Shown here: piece after piece, positions 1 to 7,930 of the stretch | How the letters are laid out: every line of letters begins with the position of its first letter | Position numbering within the stretch: the stretch's first letter is position 1 | NCBI GenBank assembly: GCA_049324535.1 | Contig: JBMOOG010000022.1 | Span: 1-62,222, forward strand | Length of the DNA stretch: 62,222 bases | From: JBMOOG01 sp049324535 | Lineage (GTDB): Bacteria; Pseudomonadota; Alphaproteobacteria; Rhodobacterales; Rhodobacteraceae | Reading direction: 5' to 3' | Made by a program: the position numbers and the translations under genes | Notes under the pieces: generated by a model | The model's database searches: none | Told to the model about the DNA's origin: nothing | Seen by the model: only the letters and a program-made list of their open reading frames with translations

Positions 1-2
1 GA

Positions 3-1559
3 GAGTATGCGCGCGACTTCTTCGATCTCATCATCATTGACGAATGCCATCGTGGCAGTGCGCGCGACGACAGCAACTGGCGAGAAATCCTCGAGTGGTT
101 CGAGCCTGCGACCCAGATCGGGATGACAGCGACGCCGCGGCGAGAGGATAACGTCGACACCTACAACTATTTCGGCGATCCGCTTTATGAATACAGCCTG
201 GCGCAGGGCATCGCTGACGGCTTCCTGGCCCCGTATCGCGTCCATCGCGTCATATCGGACTACGACGCTGCAGGCTGGCGACCAACGCGGGGTGAACTTG
301 ATCGCTATGGTCGCGAGATCCCCGACGCCGAATACTCGACGCGGGACTTCGAGCGGGTCGTGGCGCTGCGGGCTCGAACTCAGGCCATTGCGAAACATCT
401 CGCGGGCTTCATGGCCGAGACCGACCGCTTCGCGAAGACCATCGTCTTCTGCGTCGACCAGGAACACGCGCTCGAAATGCGGCAGGCGCTCGCCGCCCTG
501 AACACCGATCTCGTGAAGGACCATCCCGACTACGTTTGCCGTGTGACGTCCGACGAAGGCGATGTGGGAAGCGCGCACAGGGCGAAGTTTCAGGATGTCG
601 AGACCCAGACGCCGGTCATCCTCACCACGTCGCAGCTTCTCACGACCGGCGTGGACGCCCCGACCTGCAAGAACGTGGTGCTCGCGCGGGTCGTCGGCTC
701 CATGCCGGAGTTCAAGCAGATCATCGGACGGGGCACCCGTCTCCGGCCCGACTACGGCAAGCTCGCCTTCAACATCATCGACTACACCGGAACCGCGACG
801 CGCATGTTCGCCGATCCCGCCTTTGACGGCGATCCCGTCCGCGAGGACGAAGCGGTGATCAATGCGGACGGCGACATCGTGGAAGAGCGCGAGATCGAAG
901 AAGTGGCGCCGGATCCGGACGATTTTCCTGAAGGGCCCGATATCCCGGATGGACCGGTCGAGCTGGGGGACGAGGGCGAGAACGGGCCCCGCAAGTTCTA
1001 TGTCGACGGCGGCGAGGTCGCGATCGTCCGGCACCTCGTGTACGAACTCGATTCTGACGGCCGGCAACTCGCCTGCCGCCAGCTCACCGATTACACTGGC
1101 GACAAGGTCCGCACACTCTACCCCAATGCGTCGGAACTGCGCACGGACTGGCTCGATCCCGAACGCCGGGCGGAAATCGTCGAGCGGCTCGAGGAAAAGG
1201 GCATCGACCTCGATTCCTTGGCTGATGCGGTCGGAAAGCCGGAGGCCGATCCGTTCGATCTCCTTTGCAATCTGGCATATAATGCGCCGCTGCGAACCCG
1301 ACGCGAGCGCGCTGACCGTCTGCTGAGAGAGCAGGACGAGTTTTTGGACCGCTTCGGGCCGGATGCCCGCGAAGTTCTGGATGCCGTGCTTGAAAAGTAT
1401 GCCGAACATGGCAGTGCCCAGTTCAAGCTGCCCGACATCTTGGAAGTGCCCCCGTTCAACGAGTGGGGCAACGTCATAGAAATCGCCGCCCGCTTCGGCG
1501 GGGGCAAGGAGCTGCGCAGCGCCGTCACCGAGCTGCAGCGTCTGCTCTACACCGCTTGA
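3..1559 (+). CDS. hsdR: Type I restriction enzyme R subunit (HsdR), 5'-truncated by window edge
   Basis: This is the C-terminal part of the motor/nuclease subunit of a type I restriction-modification system, which translocates DNA with ATP and cuts away from the recognition site. The frame is open from the first bases, so the gene begins upstream of the window. Helicase motif II (DECH) is encoded near 42-53 and motif III (TATP) near 126-137. A second RecA-like domain follows, with the TSQLLTTGVDAPTCKNVV and QIIGRGTRLRPDYGK stretches resembling helicase motifs V and VI. The C-terminal third is the helical region that binds the methylase. The nuclease domain lies outside the window. hsdM starts 17 bp downstream, so the genes are co-transcribed. 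Family assignment is firm; the truncation is only the window edge. Confidence 0.93.
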   Translation, partial: EYARDFFDLIIIDECHRGSARDDSNWREILEWFEPATQIGMTATPRREDNVDTYNYFGDPLYEYSLAQGIADGFLAPYRVHRVISDYDAAGWRPTRGELDRYGREIPDAEYSTRDFERVVALRARTQAIAKHLAGFMAETDRFAKTIVFCVDQEHALEMRQALAALNTDLVKDHPDYVCRVTSDEGDVGSAHRAKFQDVETQTPVILTTSQLLTTGVDAPTCKNVVLARVVGSMPEFKQIIGRGTRLRPDYGKLAFNIIDYTGTATRMFADPAFDGDPVREDEAVINADGDIVEEREIEEVAPDPDDFPEGPDIPDGPVELGDEGENGPRKFYVDGGEVAIVRHLVYELDSDGRQLACRQLTDYTGDKVRTLYPNASELRTDWLDPERRAEIVERLEEKGIDLDSLADAVGKPEADPFDLLCNLAYNAPLRTRRERADRLLREQDEFLDRFGPDAREVLDAVLEKYAEHGSAQFKLPDILEVPPFNEWGNVIEIAARFGGGKELRSAVTELQRLLYTA

Positions 1560-1576
1560 ATTGAAGGAGCTCTATC

Positions 1577-3142
1577 TTGGCTACAACCGCCCGAAAGAAG
1601 GCTGCGCCGAAGCAACTGACCACTGCCCAGCGTCTCGACAGCATCATCAAGTCCGCCCGCAAGATCATGCGGAAGGACAAGGGGCTGAACGGCGACCTTG
1701 ATCGGTTGCCGATGCTCACCTGGATCATGTTCCTGAAGTTCCTCGACGACATGGAGCGGATCGAGGAGGGACGCGCAGAACTTGCTGGCAAGGATTATCG
1801 CTCGATCATCGAGGCCCCTTATCGCTGGCGCGATTGGGCGGCGGATGCCGATGGCATCACCGGTCCCGACCTCCTGTCGTTCCTCGTTTCCGAAATGACC
1901 GAGCGCCCGGACGGCACACGCGGCCCGGGGCTCTTCGCCTATCTCCGAGGCTTGCGCGGCGACAATGGGCGGCGCGAGCGGCGCGACGTGATCGCAACCG
2001 TCTTCCAGGGCTTCGCCAACCGGATGGAGAGCGGCTACCTGCTGCGCGACGTGGTCAACCTGATCGACGGCATCCATTTCGATTCTTCGGAAGAAGTTCA
2101 CACACTCGGCCGCCTGTACGAGACGCTGCTGCGCGAGATGCGCGACGCGGCAGGGGACTCGGGCGAGTTCTACACGCCCCGGCCGGTCGTGCGGTTCATG
2201 GTCGAGGTGACCGATCCCAAGCTGGGCGAGACCATCCTCGACCCGGCATGCGGCACCGGGGGATTTCTGACCGAGGCATTCCTGCATCTTGAGCGCCAGG
2301 CCGATACGGTCGAGAAGCGACGCATCCTCCAGGAAGACAGCTTCTTCGGCGGCGAGGCCAAGTCGCTGCCGTTCCTGCTGTCCCAGCTCAACCTCCTGCT
2401 GCACGGCCTGCATGCCCCGCGCATCGACCCGGGCAATGCCCTTCGCTTCCGCCTCGCCGAGATCGGCGAGGATCAGCGGGTCAATGTCATCCTGACCAAT
2501 CCGCCATTCGGCGGCGAGGAGGAGGCAGGCATCCTCAACAACTTCCCCGAGGACCGGCGCACGGCCGAAACGGCGCTGCTGTTCCTGCAACTGATCATGC
2601 GGAGGCTGAAGCGCGCCGGGCGCGGGCGGGCCGCCGTCGTCGTTCCGCACGGCACGCTGTTCGGCGATGGCATCTCGGCGCGGATCAAGGCGGACCTGCT
2701 CGAGAAGTTCAACCTGCACACAGTGGTCCGGCTGCGCGAAGGGGTGTTCGCGCCCTACACGGACATCCCGGCAAACCTGATCTTCTTCGACACGACCGGA
2801 CCAACGAGGGACATCTGGTACTACGAGATGCCGCTGCCAGAGGGCCGCAAGAAGTACTCGAAGACCGCGCCCATGGCCTATGAGGAATTTGCGGACTGCC
2901 TTGCCTGGTGGAAGAAGCGCGAGCCGAACGAGCGCGCGTGGAAGGTCTCCGCCGGTGATCTGATCCAGCGCGACGAGCAGGATCGCGTTGTCGCCTGTAA
3001 CCTGGACATCAAGAACCCGCATTCCGGCGAGGTCGCCGATCATCGCGCGCCGCTCGAGATCGTGGACGCGATCATCGCACAGGAACAGCGGATCATCGGG
3101 ATCATGGACGAGATCAAGGCCGTGCTGGCGGAGCGGGTGTGA
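1577..3142 (+). CDS. hsdM: Type I restriction-modification methyltransferase subunit (HsdM)
   Basis: This is the N6-adenine DNA methyltransferase subunit of the type I system, 521 aa and of normal length. An N-terminal helical HsdM domain (about residues 15-150) is followed by the SAM-binding motif DPACGTGGFL (near 215-225) and the catalytic NPPF motif (near 310). The start is TTG at 1577, preceded by GAAGGAG. No ATG fits the conserved N-terminus better. The stop codon overlaps the hsdS start, giving translational coupling. It modifies the site defined by HsdS and forms the core of both the methylase and the restriction complexes. Function is certain from the motifs; the recognition sequence is unknown. 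Confidence 0.96.
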   Translation: MATTARKKAAPKQLTTAQRLDSIIKSARKIMRKDKGLNGDLDRLPMLTWIMFLKFLDDMERIEEGRAELAGKDYRSIIEAPYRWRDWAADADGITGPDLLSFLVSEMTERPDGTRGPGLFAYLRGLRGDNGRRERRDVIATVFQGFANRMESGYLLRDVVNLIDGIHFDSSEEVHTLGRLYETLLREMRDAAGDSGEFYTPRPVVRFMVEVTDPKLGETILDPACGTGGFLTEAFLHLERQADTVEKRRILQEDSFFGGEAKSLPFLLSQLNLLLHGLHAPRIDPGNALRFRLAEIGEDQRVNVILTNPPFGGEEEAGILNNFPEDRRTAETALLFLQLIMRRLKRAGRGRAAVVVPHGTLFGDGISARIKADLLEKFNLHTVVRLREGVFAPYTDIPANLIFFDTTGPTRDIWYYEMPLPEGRKKYSKTAPMAYEEFADCLAWWKKREPNERAWKVSAGDLIQRDEQDRVVACNLDIKNPHSGEVADHRAPLEIVDAIIAQEQRIIGIMDEIKAVLAERV

Positions 3143-4293
3143 TGTCGCGGACGATAACCATCGACAGGTTTCTGACCAAGGCAGAGGACTGGGTCCCGGT
3201 AAAGCCGGATGAAATTTACAAGCAGATCACCGCACGTCTGTGGGGAAAGGGTCTCACGCTGCGTGGCGAAGTTCCGGGGAGCGCGATTGCTGCCGCCCGA
3301 CAGTACTGCGCCAAGGCAGGTCAGTTCCTGATCTCCAGGATCGACGCGCGTCATGGAGCGTTCGGGATCGTTCCAGAGGACCTGGACGGTGCACTGGTCA
3401 GCAATGATTTCCCCTGCTTCAACATCGACGCTTCGACGGTGCTGCCACATTTCTTCGAGTGGTATTCACGCACGCCCGAGTTCATCGATCTATGTCGCCG
3501 AGCGAGCGAGGGTTCGACAAACCGTGTTCGCATGAAAGAAGCGAAATTCCTGAAGATGACGGTGCCTCTGCCTTCTCTCGACGAACAGCGCCGTATCGTC
3601 GAAAAGCTCGACCGGGTCGCGGCGCTGGTGGACGACCGCCGCAACGCCATCGAGGCGGCCGAGCGCGAGACGCAGGCGTTGCTGCTGAAAGCCTTCCAGC
3701 GCGCCATCGACGGCGCCACCCTGCGCCCCATGGCCGAGGTTGCGCCCTTGGTGCGGCGGCCAGTCGAAATCGATCTTGATGCCAGCTACCCCGAGCTCGG
3801 CGTCCGTTCGTTCGGCCGCGGCACTTTCCACAAACCTGATCTGCTGGGCGCGGACCTGAGCTGGCAAAAGCTCTTCCTTGTTCAGCAAGGCGACCTCGTG
3901 TTCAGCAACATCAAGGCTTGGGAAGGGGCGTTCGCGGTGGCTGGTCCCGATGACCATGGGCGGGTTGGCTCGCACCGCTACCTGACATGCGTTCCCACTC
4001 AGGGGCTCGCGACGGCCGATTTCATCTGGTTCTACCTCCAGACCTCTGAAGGTCTCGGCAAGGTCCAATCCGCGTCGCCCGGAAGTGCCGACAGGAACCG
4101 CACTCTGGGGCAAGGAGCGCTGGAGGCAATCACAGTTCCGACTCCACCGATCGACCGCCAGGAATGGTTCGACCGTCTGCATGCGAAGGCCCGCGAAGCC
4201 CGCGCCATCCGCGCCAGCACTGCTCAGGATGTAGAGGCCCTGATCCCAGCCATGCTTCACGAGATCTTCAATGGAGTCCCGGTGGCCGCGTGA
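3142..4293 (+). CDS. hsdS: Type I restriction-modification specificity subunit (HsdS)
   Basis: This is the DNA-recognition subunit, 383 aa. It has two target-recognition domains (about residues 1-135 and 190-330), each followed by a helical spacer. The first spacer carries the typical PLPSLDEQRRIVEKLDRV stretch near residue 150. The second repeat ends in a weaker version (TVPTPPIDRQEWFDRL). I chose the ATG at 3142, which overlaps the hsdM stop as TGATG; a GTG one codon earlier is possible. The second half keeps complete TRD features, so the subunit looks full length and should read a bipartite site. It converges with the tcmP gene, leaving only 12 bp between the stop codons. Confidence 0.93.
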   Translation: MSRTITIDRFLTKAEDWVPVKPDEIYKQITARLWGKGLTLRGEVPGSAIAAARQYCAKAGQFLISRIDARHGAFGIVPEDLDGALVSNDFPCFNIDASTVLPHFFEWYSRTPEFIDLCRRASEGSTNRVRMKEAKFLKMTVPLPSLDEQRRIVEKLDRVAALVDDRRNAIEAAERETQALLLKAFQRAIDGATLRPMAEVAPLVRRPVEIDLDASYPELGVRSFGRGTFHKPDLLGADLSWQKLFLVQQGDLVFSNIKAWEGAFAVAGPDDHGRVGSHRYLTCVPTQGLATADFIWFYLQTSEGLGKVQSASPGSADRNRTLGQGALEAITVPTPPIDRQEWFDRLHAKAREARAIRASTAQDVEALIPAMLHEIFNGVPVAA

Positions 4294-4305
4294 TCCGCTT
4301 CAAGT

Positions 4306-5457
4306 TCACTCTTCAGAACGAGGATAGATCACTGTGCCGGGAAGGGGCGTGCGTTTGCCAGATGGGACGTCGAACTGCAGCAACCCGGCCCTCCGCTGGT
4401 CCATTACGATCTTGTTCAGATGAGTGGTCCGGACGGGGACTTGTCCCATCACGTCCGGTGCGAGCCTCTCAAAGGCGATACCTGGCCGAGCGGACACAGC
4501 TCTGAGGACTGTTTCGCTGGCCCAGCCGACCATGGCAGGGCAACCGACGCCCTCTCGGCTCGCGTCCAACTCGAGGAAAAGATCGTCCGACAACGATAAC
4601 TGCCCTGTCTCGGCCGTCCGGATGTTTTGACGAACCCTGAACCCTTCCTTCTCAACCTTCTGCTGCACAGTTCGGAAGACCTCGACCCCATGGGCGCTGT
4701 GCGTTCCGAGAATTAGGCGCATCTTGATGCGGTTCTCGCGCGGCTTGCGGATCGCGAAGTCAGGCAGCCATGTCGCAGCTCCGGCAGCTTCCATCCTTTT
4801 CTTGAGCAGCTTCAGGATCTTCGACTCGTTCGAGTCGTCGGGCAGTGCCTCGAAAGCCGATTTCCAGTCCGGATCGGCAAGGAAGCGCCCAACTGAGGCG
4901 GCTACACCATCCCAGCCGGCGTGCCTGTTTACGTGTTCCGACATGAAGTTAAATAGGACTTCACCACGCAGGGCCTTCAGGAATGTGAATATCGGGCGCG
5001 AGTCGACGTCCCATCCTGTCGGATCGACGAAGGTGAAGGTGAAACTGCCGCTGATGTCCCGACAAGCCGCTTCAATGGCGCCGAGGTTGTCTTCGAATGC
5101 CCCCGGAAAAACCTTGATGTCGAACTTCGAGTTTTCGGAAGCAAAGGCTTGGAGCCTTGCGAAAGAATCGGGATCGCGTTCGCAGAAACGAAAGCGAACC
5201 TTTAGGCCACGAAGCCCGATCCCTTCGAGAATGCTGCGAACATTTTCGAGAGTTGCGAGGGCAAGTGCGAAGGACGTGTCCGTTTGCCTCGCCGTATCTG
5301 TATTTCGCCACGGACCTGCGAAGGCATCCACAAAATTGAAAACAGGTGATCTGCCCTGAAACAACTTGTAAGCAGCACTTTCGAGGTACTTCTGAAGAAA
5401 CAGGTGCTTAATGTAAGATTGTTCACGACCCTGATAATATTCGACATTTGGCTGCAT
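4306..5457 (-). CDS. tcmP: Three-Cys-motif partner protein (TcmP family)
   Basis: This 383-aa protein matches the family named three-Cys-motif partner, which regularly sits beside a DUF5131 (Gp37/Gp68) protein, as it does here. The N-terminus has YYQGREQSYIKHLFLQKYL followed by VFNFVDAFAGPW (near residues 38-50). That stretch resembles the glycine-rich SAM-binding loop of Rossmann methyltransferases. A later TFTFVDPTGWD (near 140-150) is placed like motif IV. A methyltransferase-like fold is therefore inferred; the activity is unknown. Its ATG overlaps the stop of the upstream DUF5131 gene by one base, implying coupled synthesis. Base composition is less GC-rich than the core genes, fitting an acquired island. 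Confidence 0.85.
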   Translation of the reverse strand: MQPNVEYYQGREQSYIKHLFLQKYLESAAYKLFQGRSPVFNFVDAFAGPWRNTDTARQTDTSFALALATLENVRSILEGIGLRGLKVRFRFCERDPDSFARLQAFASENSKFDIKVFPGAFEDNLGAIEAACRDISGSFTFTFVDPTGWDVDSRPIFTFLKALRGEVLFNFMSEHVNRHAGWDGVAASVGRFLADPDWKSAFEALPDDSNESKILKLLKKRMEAAGAATWLPDFAIRKPRENRIKMRLILGTHSAHGVEVFRTVQQKVEKEGFRVRQNIRTAETGQLSLSDDLFLELDASREGVGCPAMVGWASETVLRAVSARPGIAFERLAPDVMGQVPVRTTHLNKIVMDQRRAGLLQFDVPSGKRTPLPGTVIYPRSEE

Positions 5458-6224
5458 CAGGCGTGCTCAGGCTGCAAGGCATCGAGTATTGGCTTCGGGA
5501 CGATCTTCCACGGAAAGCCGTTCCACTCTTCACCGTCGAGCAGACGCCCGCCCGACTTCGGTCGCGCACCGCCCCATTGCTTGAAGAAGAACGCCACATC
5601 ATCACGGTCGCAGATGTCACGAAGCTGGCGGGCCCAGCTTTCGTCCATGGGTCGTGCCCGAGCCCCGCTCTCCCCCCCGACGATGGCCCAAGCGACGCCC
5701 AGCAGATCAACATCCCCGATCGGTCCGAGCAGCGGCTCGAACGAGATGAAGCGCGCGTCAGAATTGATCTGCTTCAGGTGCTCGATCCGGCTCGTGTGCG
5801 CGGCGTCCTCGACAGAAACGCCGAGCCAGATGTGCCGAGGCACCGCCCCCCCATCATACCGCTTCCTAACGTAGTTGCGCATGAGCGAGCTGCGCTTGGT
5901 CAGCACCTGGTAGACGTGCCAGTCCGCCTGCTCCATGGCGTCGAATACCGCGTCGACGAACGCGCGCTCGATGTCCTTGTGGAACAGGTCGCTCATCGAG
6001 TTCACGAAGATCATCCGCGGCTTTTTCCAGAGCACGGGCTGCTTCAGCCTCGACGGCCAGAGTGTCAGGTCAAAGCCCTGCTCGTAGGGGTGTCCGGGGA
6101 TCCCACGCCAGCGCTCTGCGAACCGCTCTGCATAGCAGTTGTCACAACCAGGACCGACCTTGGTGCAGCCCGTCACCGGGTTCCACGTCGCGTCCGTCCA
6201 TTCGATTTCTGACTTCTGGGCCAA
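5457..6224 (-). CDS. DUF5131 / phage Gp37-Gp68 family protein with three-Cys motif
   Basis: This 255-aa protein starts at a TTG (6224) that gives the family N-terminus MAQKSEIEWTDATWNPVTGC. Cysteines C20, C27 and C30 (CX6CX2CY) form the three-Cys motif, which resembles a radical-SAM [4Fe-4S] ligand set. The family also shows WPSRLKQPVLWKKPRMIFVNSMSDLFH, LTKRSSL, LGVSVED and ISFEPLLGPI, all visible here and consistent with a radical-SAM-like barrel. Family members are often called phage proteins, but no phage structural gene lies nearby. It is the first gene of a two-gene unit with tcmP and converges with hsdS. Substrate and reaction are unknown. Cluster context suggests nucleic acid modification or defence, which is inference. 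Confidence 0.88.
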   Translation of the reverse strand: MAQKSEIEWTDATWNPVTGCTKVGPGCDNCYAERFAERWRGIPGHPYEQGFDLTLWPSRLKQPVLWKKPRMIFVNSMSDLFHKDIERAFVDAVFDAMEQADWHVYQVLTKRSSLMRNYVRKRYDGGAVPRHIWLGVSVEDAAHTSRIEHLKQINSDARFISFEPLLGPIGDVDLLGVAWAIVGGESGARARPMDESWARQLRDICDRDDVAFFFKQWGGARPKSGGRLLDGEEWNGFPWKIVPKPILDALQPEHA

Positions 6225-6454
6225 CTGCTTGCCTCACACTTTTTCACAACGGTAACACGCGGTTGACTCAGCACAAAGCACGAACGGCCGCTGGGGCGAG
6301 ATTGGTCGCCAGCTGCAGCCGAACTGCAGCTCCGCGGACAGCGTTCGATCTCTGTTCCATCCGCCATCCAATTGATTTTACCAAATCGCGTGCGTCACGG
6401 AACTCAAAAGATCAACTGTAAGCAAAGACTTGAGGCTGTTCACCGGAAAGGAGG

Positions 6455-6528
6455 CGGTTAACAGGTCCGGAGAATATCGGCCCGGAGAGAATGCGTGTGT
6501 GCCCTTCGGCGCGTGGGCCGGTTAACAG
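6455..6528. repeat. Direct repeat CGGTTAACAG, two copies 64 bp apart
   Basis: Ten-base copies occur at 6455-6464 and 6519-6528, each centred on the palindrome GTTAAC. They lie between the island genes and the tRNA-Ser terminator. They may be protein-binding sites or remnants of a recombination region. Two 10-mers this close are suggestive but could be chance. Confidence 0.4.
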
Positions 6529-6558
6529 CCCCTCCCGCATAACCCCCGAATACAACGG

Positions 6559-6580
6559 AAAAATCCGGCCGCAGCCGGAT
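6559..6580 (-). terminator. Intrinsic terminator of tRNA-Ser
   Basis: Read on the minus strand, the stem ATCCGG/CCGGAT with a six-base loop is followed by TTTTT. It begins about 27 bp after the tRNA 3' end. This is a standard Rho-independent terminator. Confidence 0.75.
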
Positions 6581-6606
6581 CGGGAGAACGCTTTCGCGGG
6601 GGCAAG

Positions 6607-6696
6607 TGGCGGAGTGGAAGGGATTCGAACCCTCGAGACGGTTTCCCGCCTGCACCCTTAGCAGGGGTGTGCCTTCGACCACTCGGCCACCACTCC
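6607..6696 (-). tRNA. tRNA-Ser(GCT)
   Basis: The minus strand gives a 90-nt class II tRNA. The acceptor stem is GGAGTGG/CCACTCC with discriminator G and an encoded CCA. The D arm is GGCCGAGTGGTCGAAGGC, the anticodon loop carries GCT flanked by CTGCTAA, there is a long variable arm, and the T arm contains GGTTCGAATCC. GCT reads AGC and AGT codons. The accessory genes lie on its 3' side, the side where integrative elements insert. Confidence 0.97.
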
Positions 6697-6947
6697 GCCT
6701 GCCCGTTTAATGGCCGCATGGTGACAGGGCAAGGGGAAACGGACGGCGCGCCCGCGCCCCCTGGTCCTGCCGCCTGCCCCTTCCGTGTGACCGGGCCGCC
6801 GGATGGCGCCGCGGGCCGGGCCGGGCCGGTCCAGGCCCGTGTCCGCCGGCTTCGGAACGGTGTATCATCGGGGTCCGGACGCGACCGATCGCGCCCGTCG
6901 CGGCGGTCCCGGTCGCGCGGGCAGGCAGCCGGTGAAAGGCACGGCCC

Positions 6948-7919
6948 ATGGCTTTCCTCGAGACTTGTGTGGAGCGGGCGACCGGGCTGGCTGCGGCCTG
7001 CGGATGGCTGGTGCTTGCCCAGGGCGGGCCGGAGGCCGTGGTCGGGATCACCGTCGGCGCCGCCGGGATCGCGGCGGAGCTCTCCGGCGCCCTGAGGCCG
7101 CGGGGCCCGGAATCCGAGGCCGCCCTGCGCGCGATCCGCCGCCGGATCCGCTCGGACATGGCCGCCCACGCCGCGGTCGAAGGCCCGGACGCCGAAGCCG
7201 GTCTTGCCGAGGCGGATGCCGCCATGGAGCGCGCGCTCCGGGGCTGCTTCCTCGACCGGGCGTCGCTCGCCGCCTCGGCACGCAGCCGCGAGGGCTTTGC
7301 GCAGTCTGCCACGGCCCTGATCCTCGCACGGCTTGCCGAGCGCGAGCCCGCGGTCTTCGGGACCGGCGGCCCGGACCTCGCCCGCCGGCATGCCGAACGG
7401 GTCATCCGTGCCGCCCTGAACGCCGCGATCGAGAACGAGGCCTACTTCCGCAACCTTGCCCCGCATCTCGTGCTCGAGACGCTTCGAGGCCTCGGCGGCC
7501 TCGAGGAACGGTTCGGGGGCCTGCACGACGACCTGAGGGCCACGCGGGGCGCGGTGGCGCAGTTGCAGGACAGGATGCAGGACATGCTGGACATCGTCCG
7601 GCGGATGGGGTCACCGATCAGTTCCGCCTCCGAGGTGGACAGCGTCCATGTCGAGCTGATCGTCAACGACCGTGGCGAAAGCATGATCCTCCACGACCGG
7701 CCATTTCCCTATCCGCTGGACCGTGTCGAATACGACCCCGCGAGCGGAATGATCTGGTTCGTGATCCCCGGAGGATTCCGGAAGTCCTTCGGCGTGCCGG
7801 TCCGCCCCGAATTGGCCCGGCATCTCAGCCATCACACCGGAAGGGTGCTCGTGGTCCGGATGGATGCGCGCAGCGGCGAACCGATCGACGGCGGCTATTG
7901 TCCGCTGCGGACGATCTGA
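6948..7919 (+). CDS. Hypothetical protein with helical N-terminal and compact C-terminal region
   Basis: This 323-aa protein is not recognised with certainty. Residues 1-190 are predicted mostly helical and Ala/Arg/Glu rich, with AALRAIRRRIRSDMAAHA, LRGCFLDRASLAASA and a short coiled stretch LRATRGAVAQLQDRMQDML near 185-205. This resembles the helical domain at the N-terminus of some alphaproteobacterial STAND (NB-ARC/TPR) proteins, but no P-loop is present, so that link is weak inference. Residues 230-323 look like a small beta-rich domain (VELIVNDRGESMILHDRPFPY). There is no signal peptide. An AAAGG sequence precedes the ATG. It sits alone on the plus strand, beside the tRNA-Ser island edge and convergent to ychF. 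Confidence 0.7.
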   Translation: MAFLETCVERATGLAAACGWLVLAQGGPEAVVGITVGAAGIAAELSGALRPRGPESEAALRAIRRRIRSDMAAHAAVEGPDAEAGLAEADAAMERALRGCFLDRASLAASARSREGFAQSATALILARLAEREPAVFGTGGPDLARRHAERVIRAALNAAIENEAYFRNLAPHLVLETLRGLGGLEERFGGLHDDLRATRGAVAQLQDRMQDMLDIVRRMGSPISSASEVDSVHVELIVNDRGESMILHDRPFPYPLDRVEYDPASGMIWFVIPGGFRKSFGVPVRPELARHLSHHTGRVLVVRMDARSGEPIDGGYCPLRTI

Positions 7920-7930
7920 CGACCCCCGCC

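Larger units (their letters stand above)
6225..6606. other. Non-coding border between defence genes and tRNA-Ser
   Basis: No convincing gene is seen here. The half nearest the DUF5131 start is less GC-rich than the core genome and should hold its promoter. Visible elements are a perfect 8-bp inverted repeat (AGCTGCAG at 6311-6318 and CTGCAGCT at 6324-6331), two copies of CGGTTAACAG at 6455-6464 and 6519-6528, and the tRNA terminator at 6559-6580. The position immediately 3' of the tRNA is the usual insertion point of integrative islands, so one boundary may lie here. No duplicate of the tRNA 3' end was found in the window. Confidence 0.5.

Noticed and set aside
5457..6224. DUF5131 (phage Gp37/Gp68) gene taken as evidence for a prophage
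   Set aside because: No integrase, capsid, tail or lysis gene is present; the family also occurs outside phages, next to TcmP as here.
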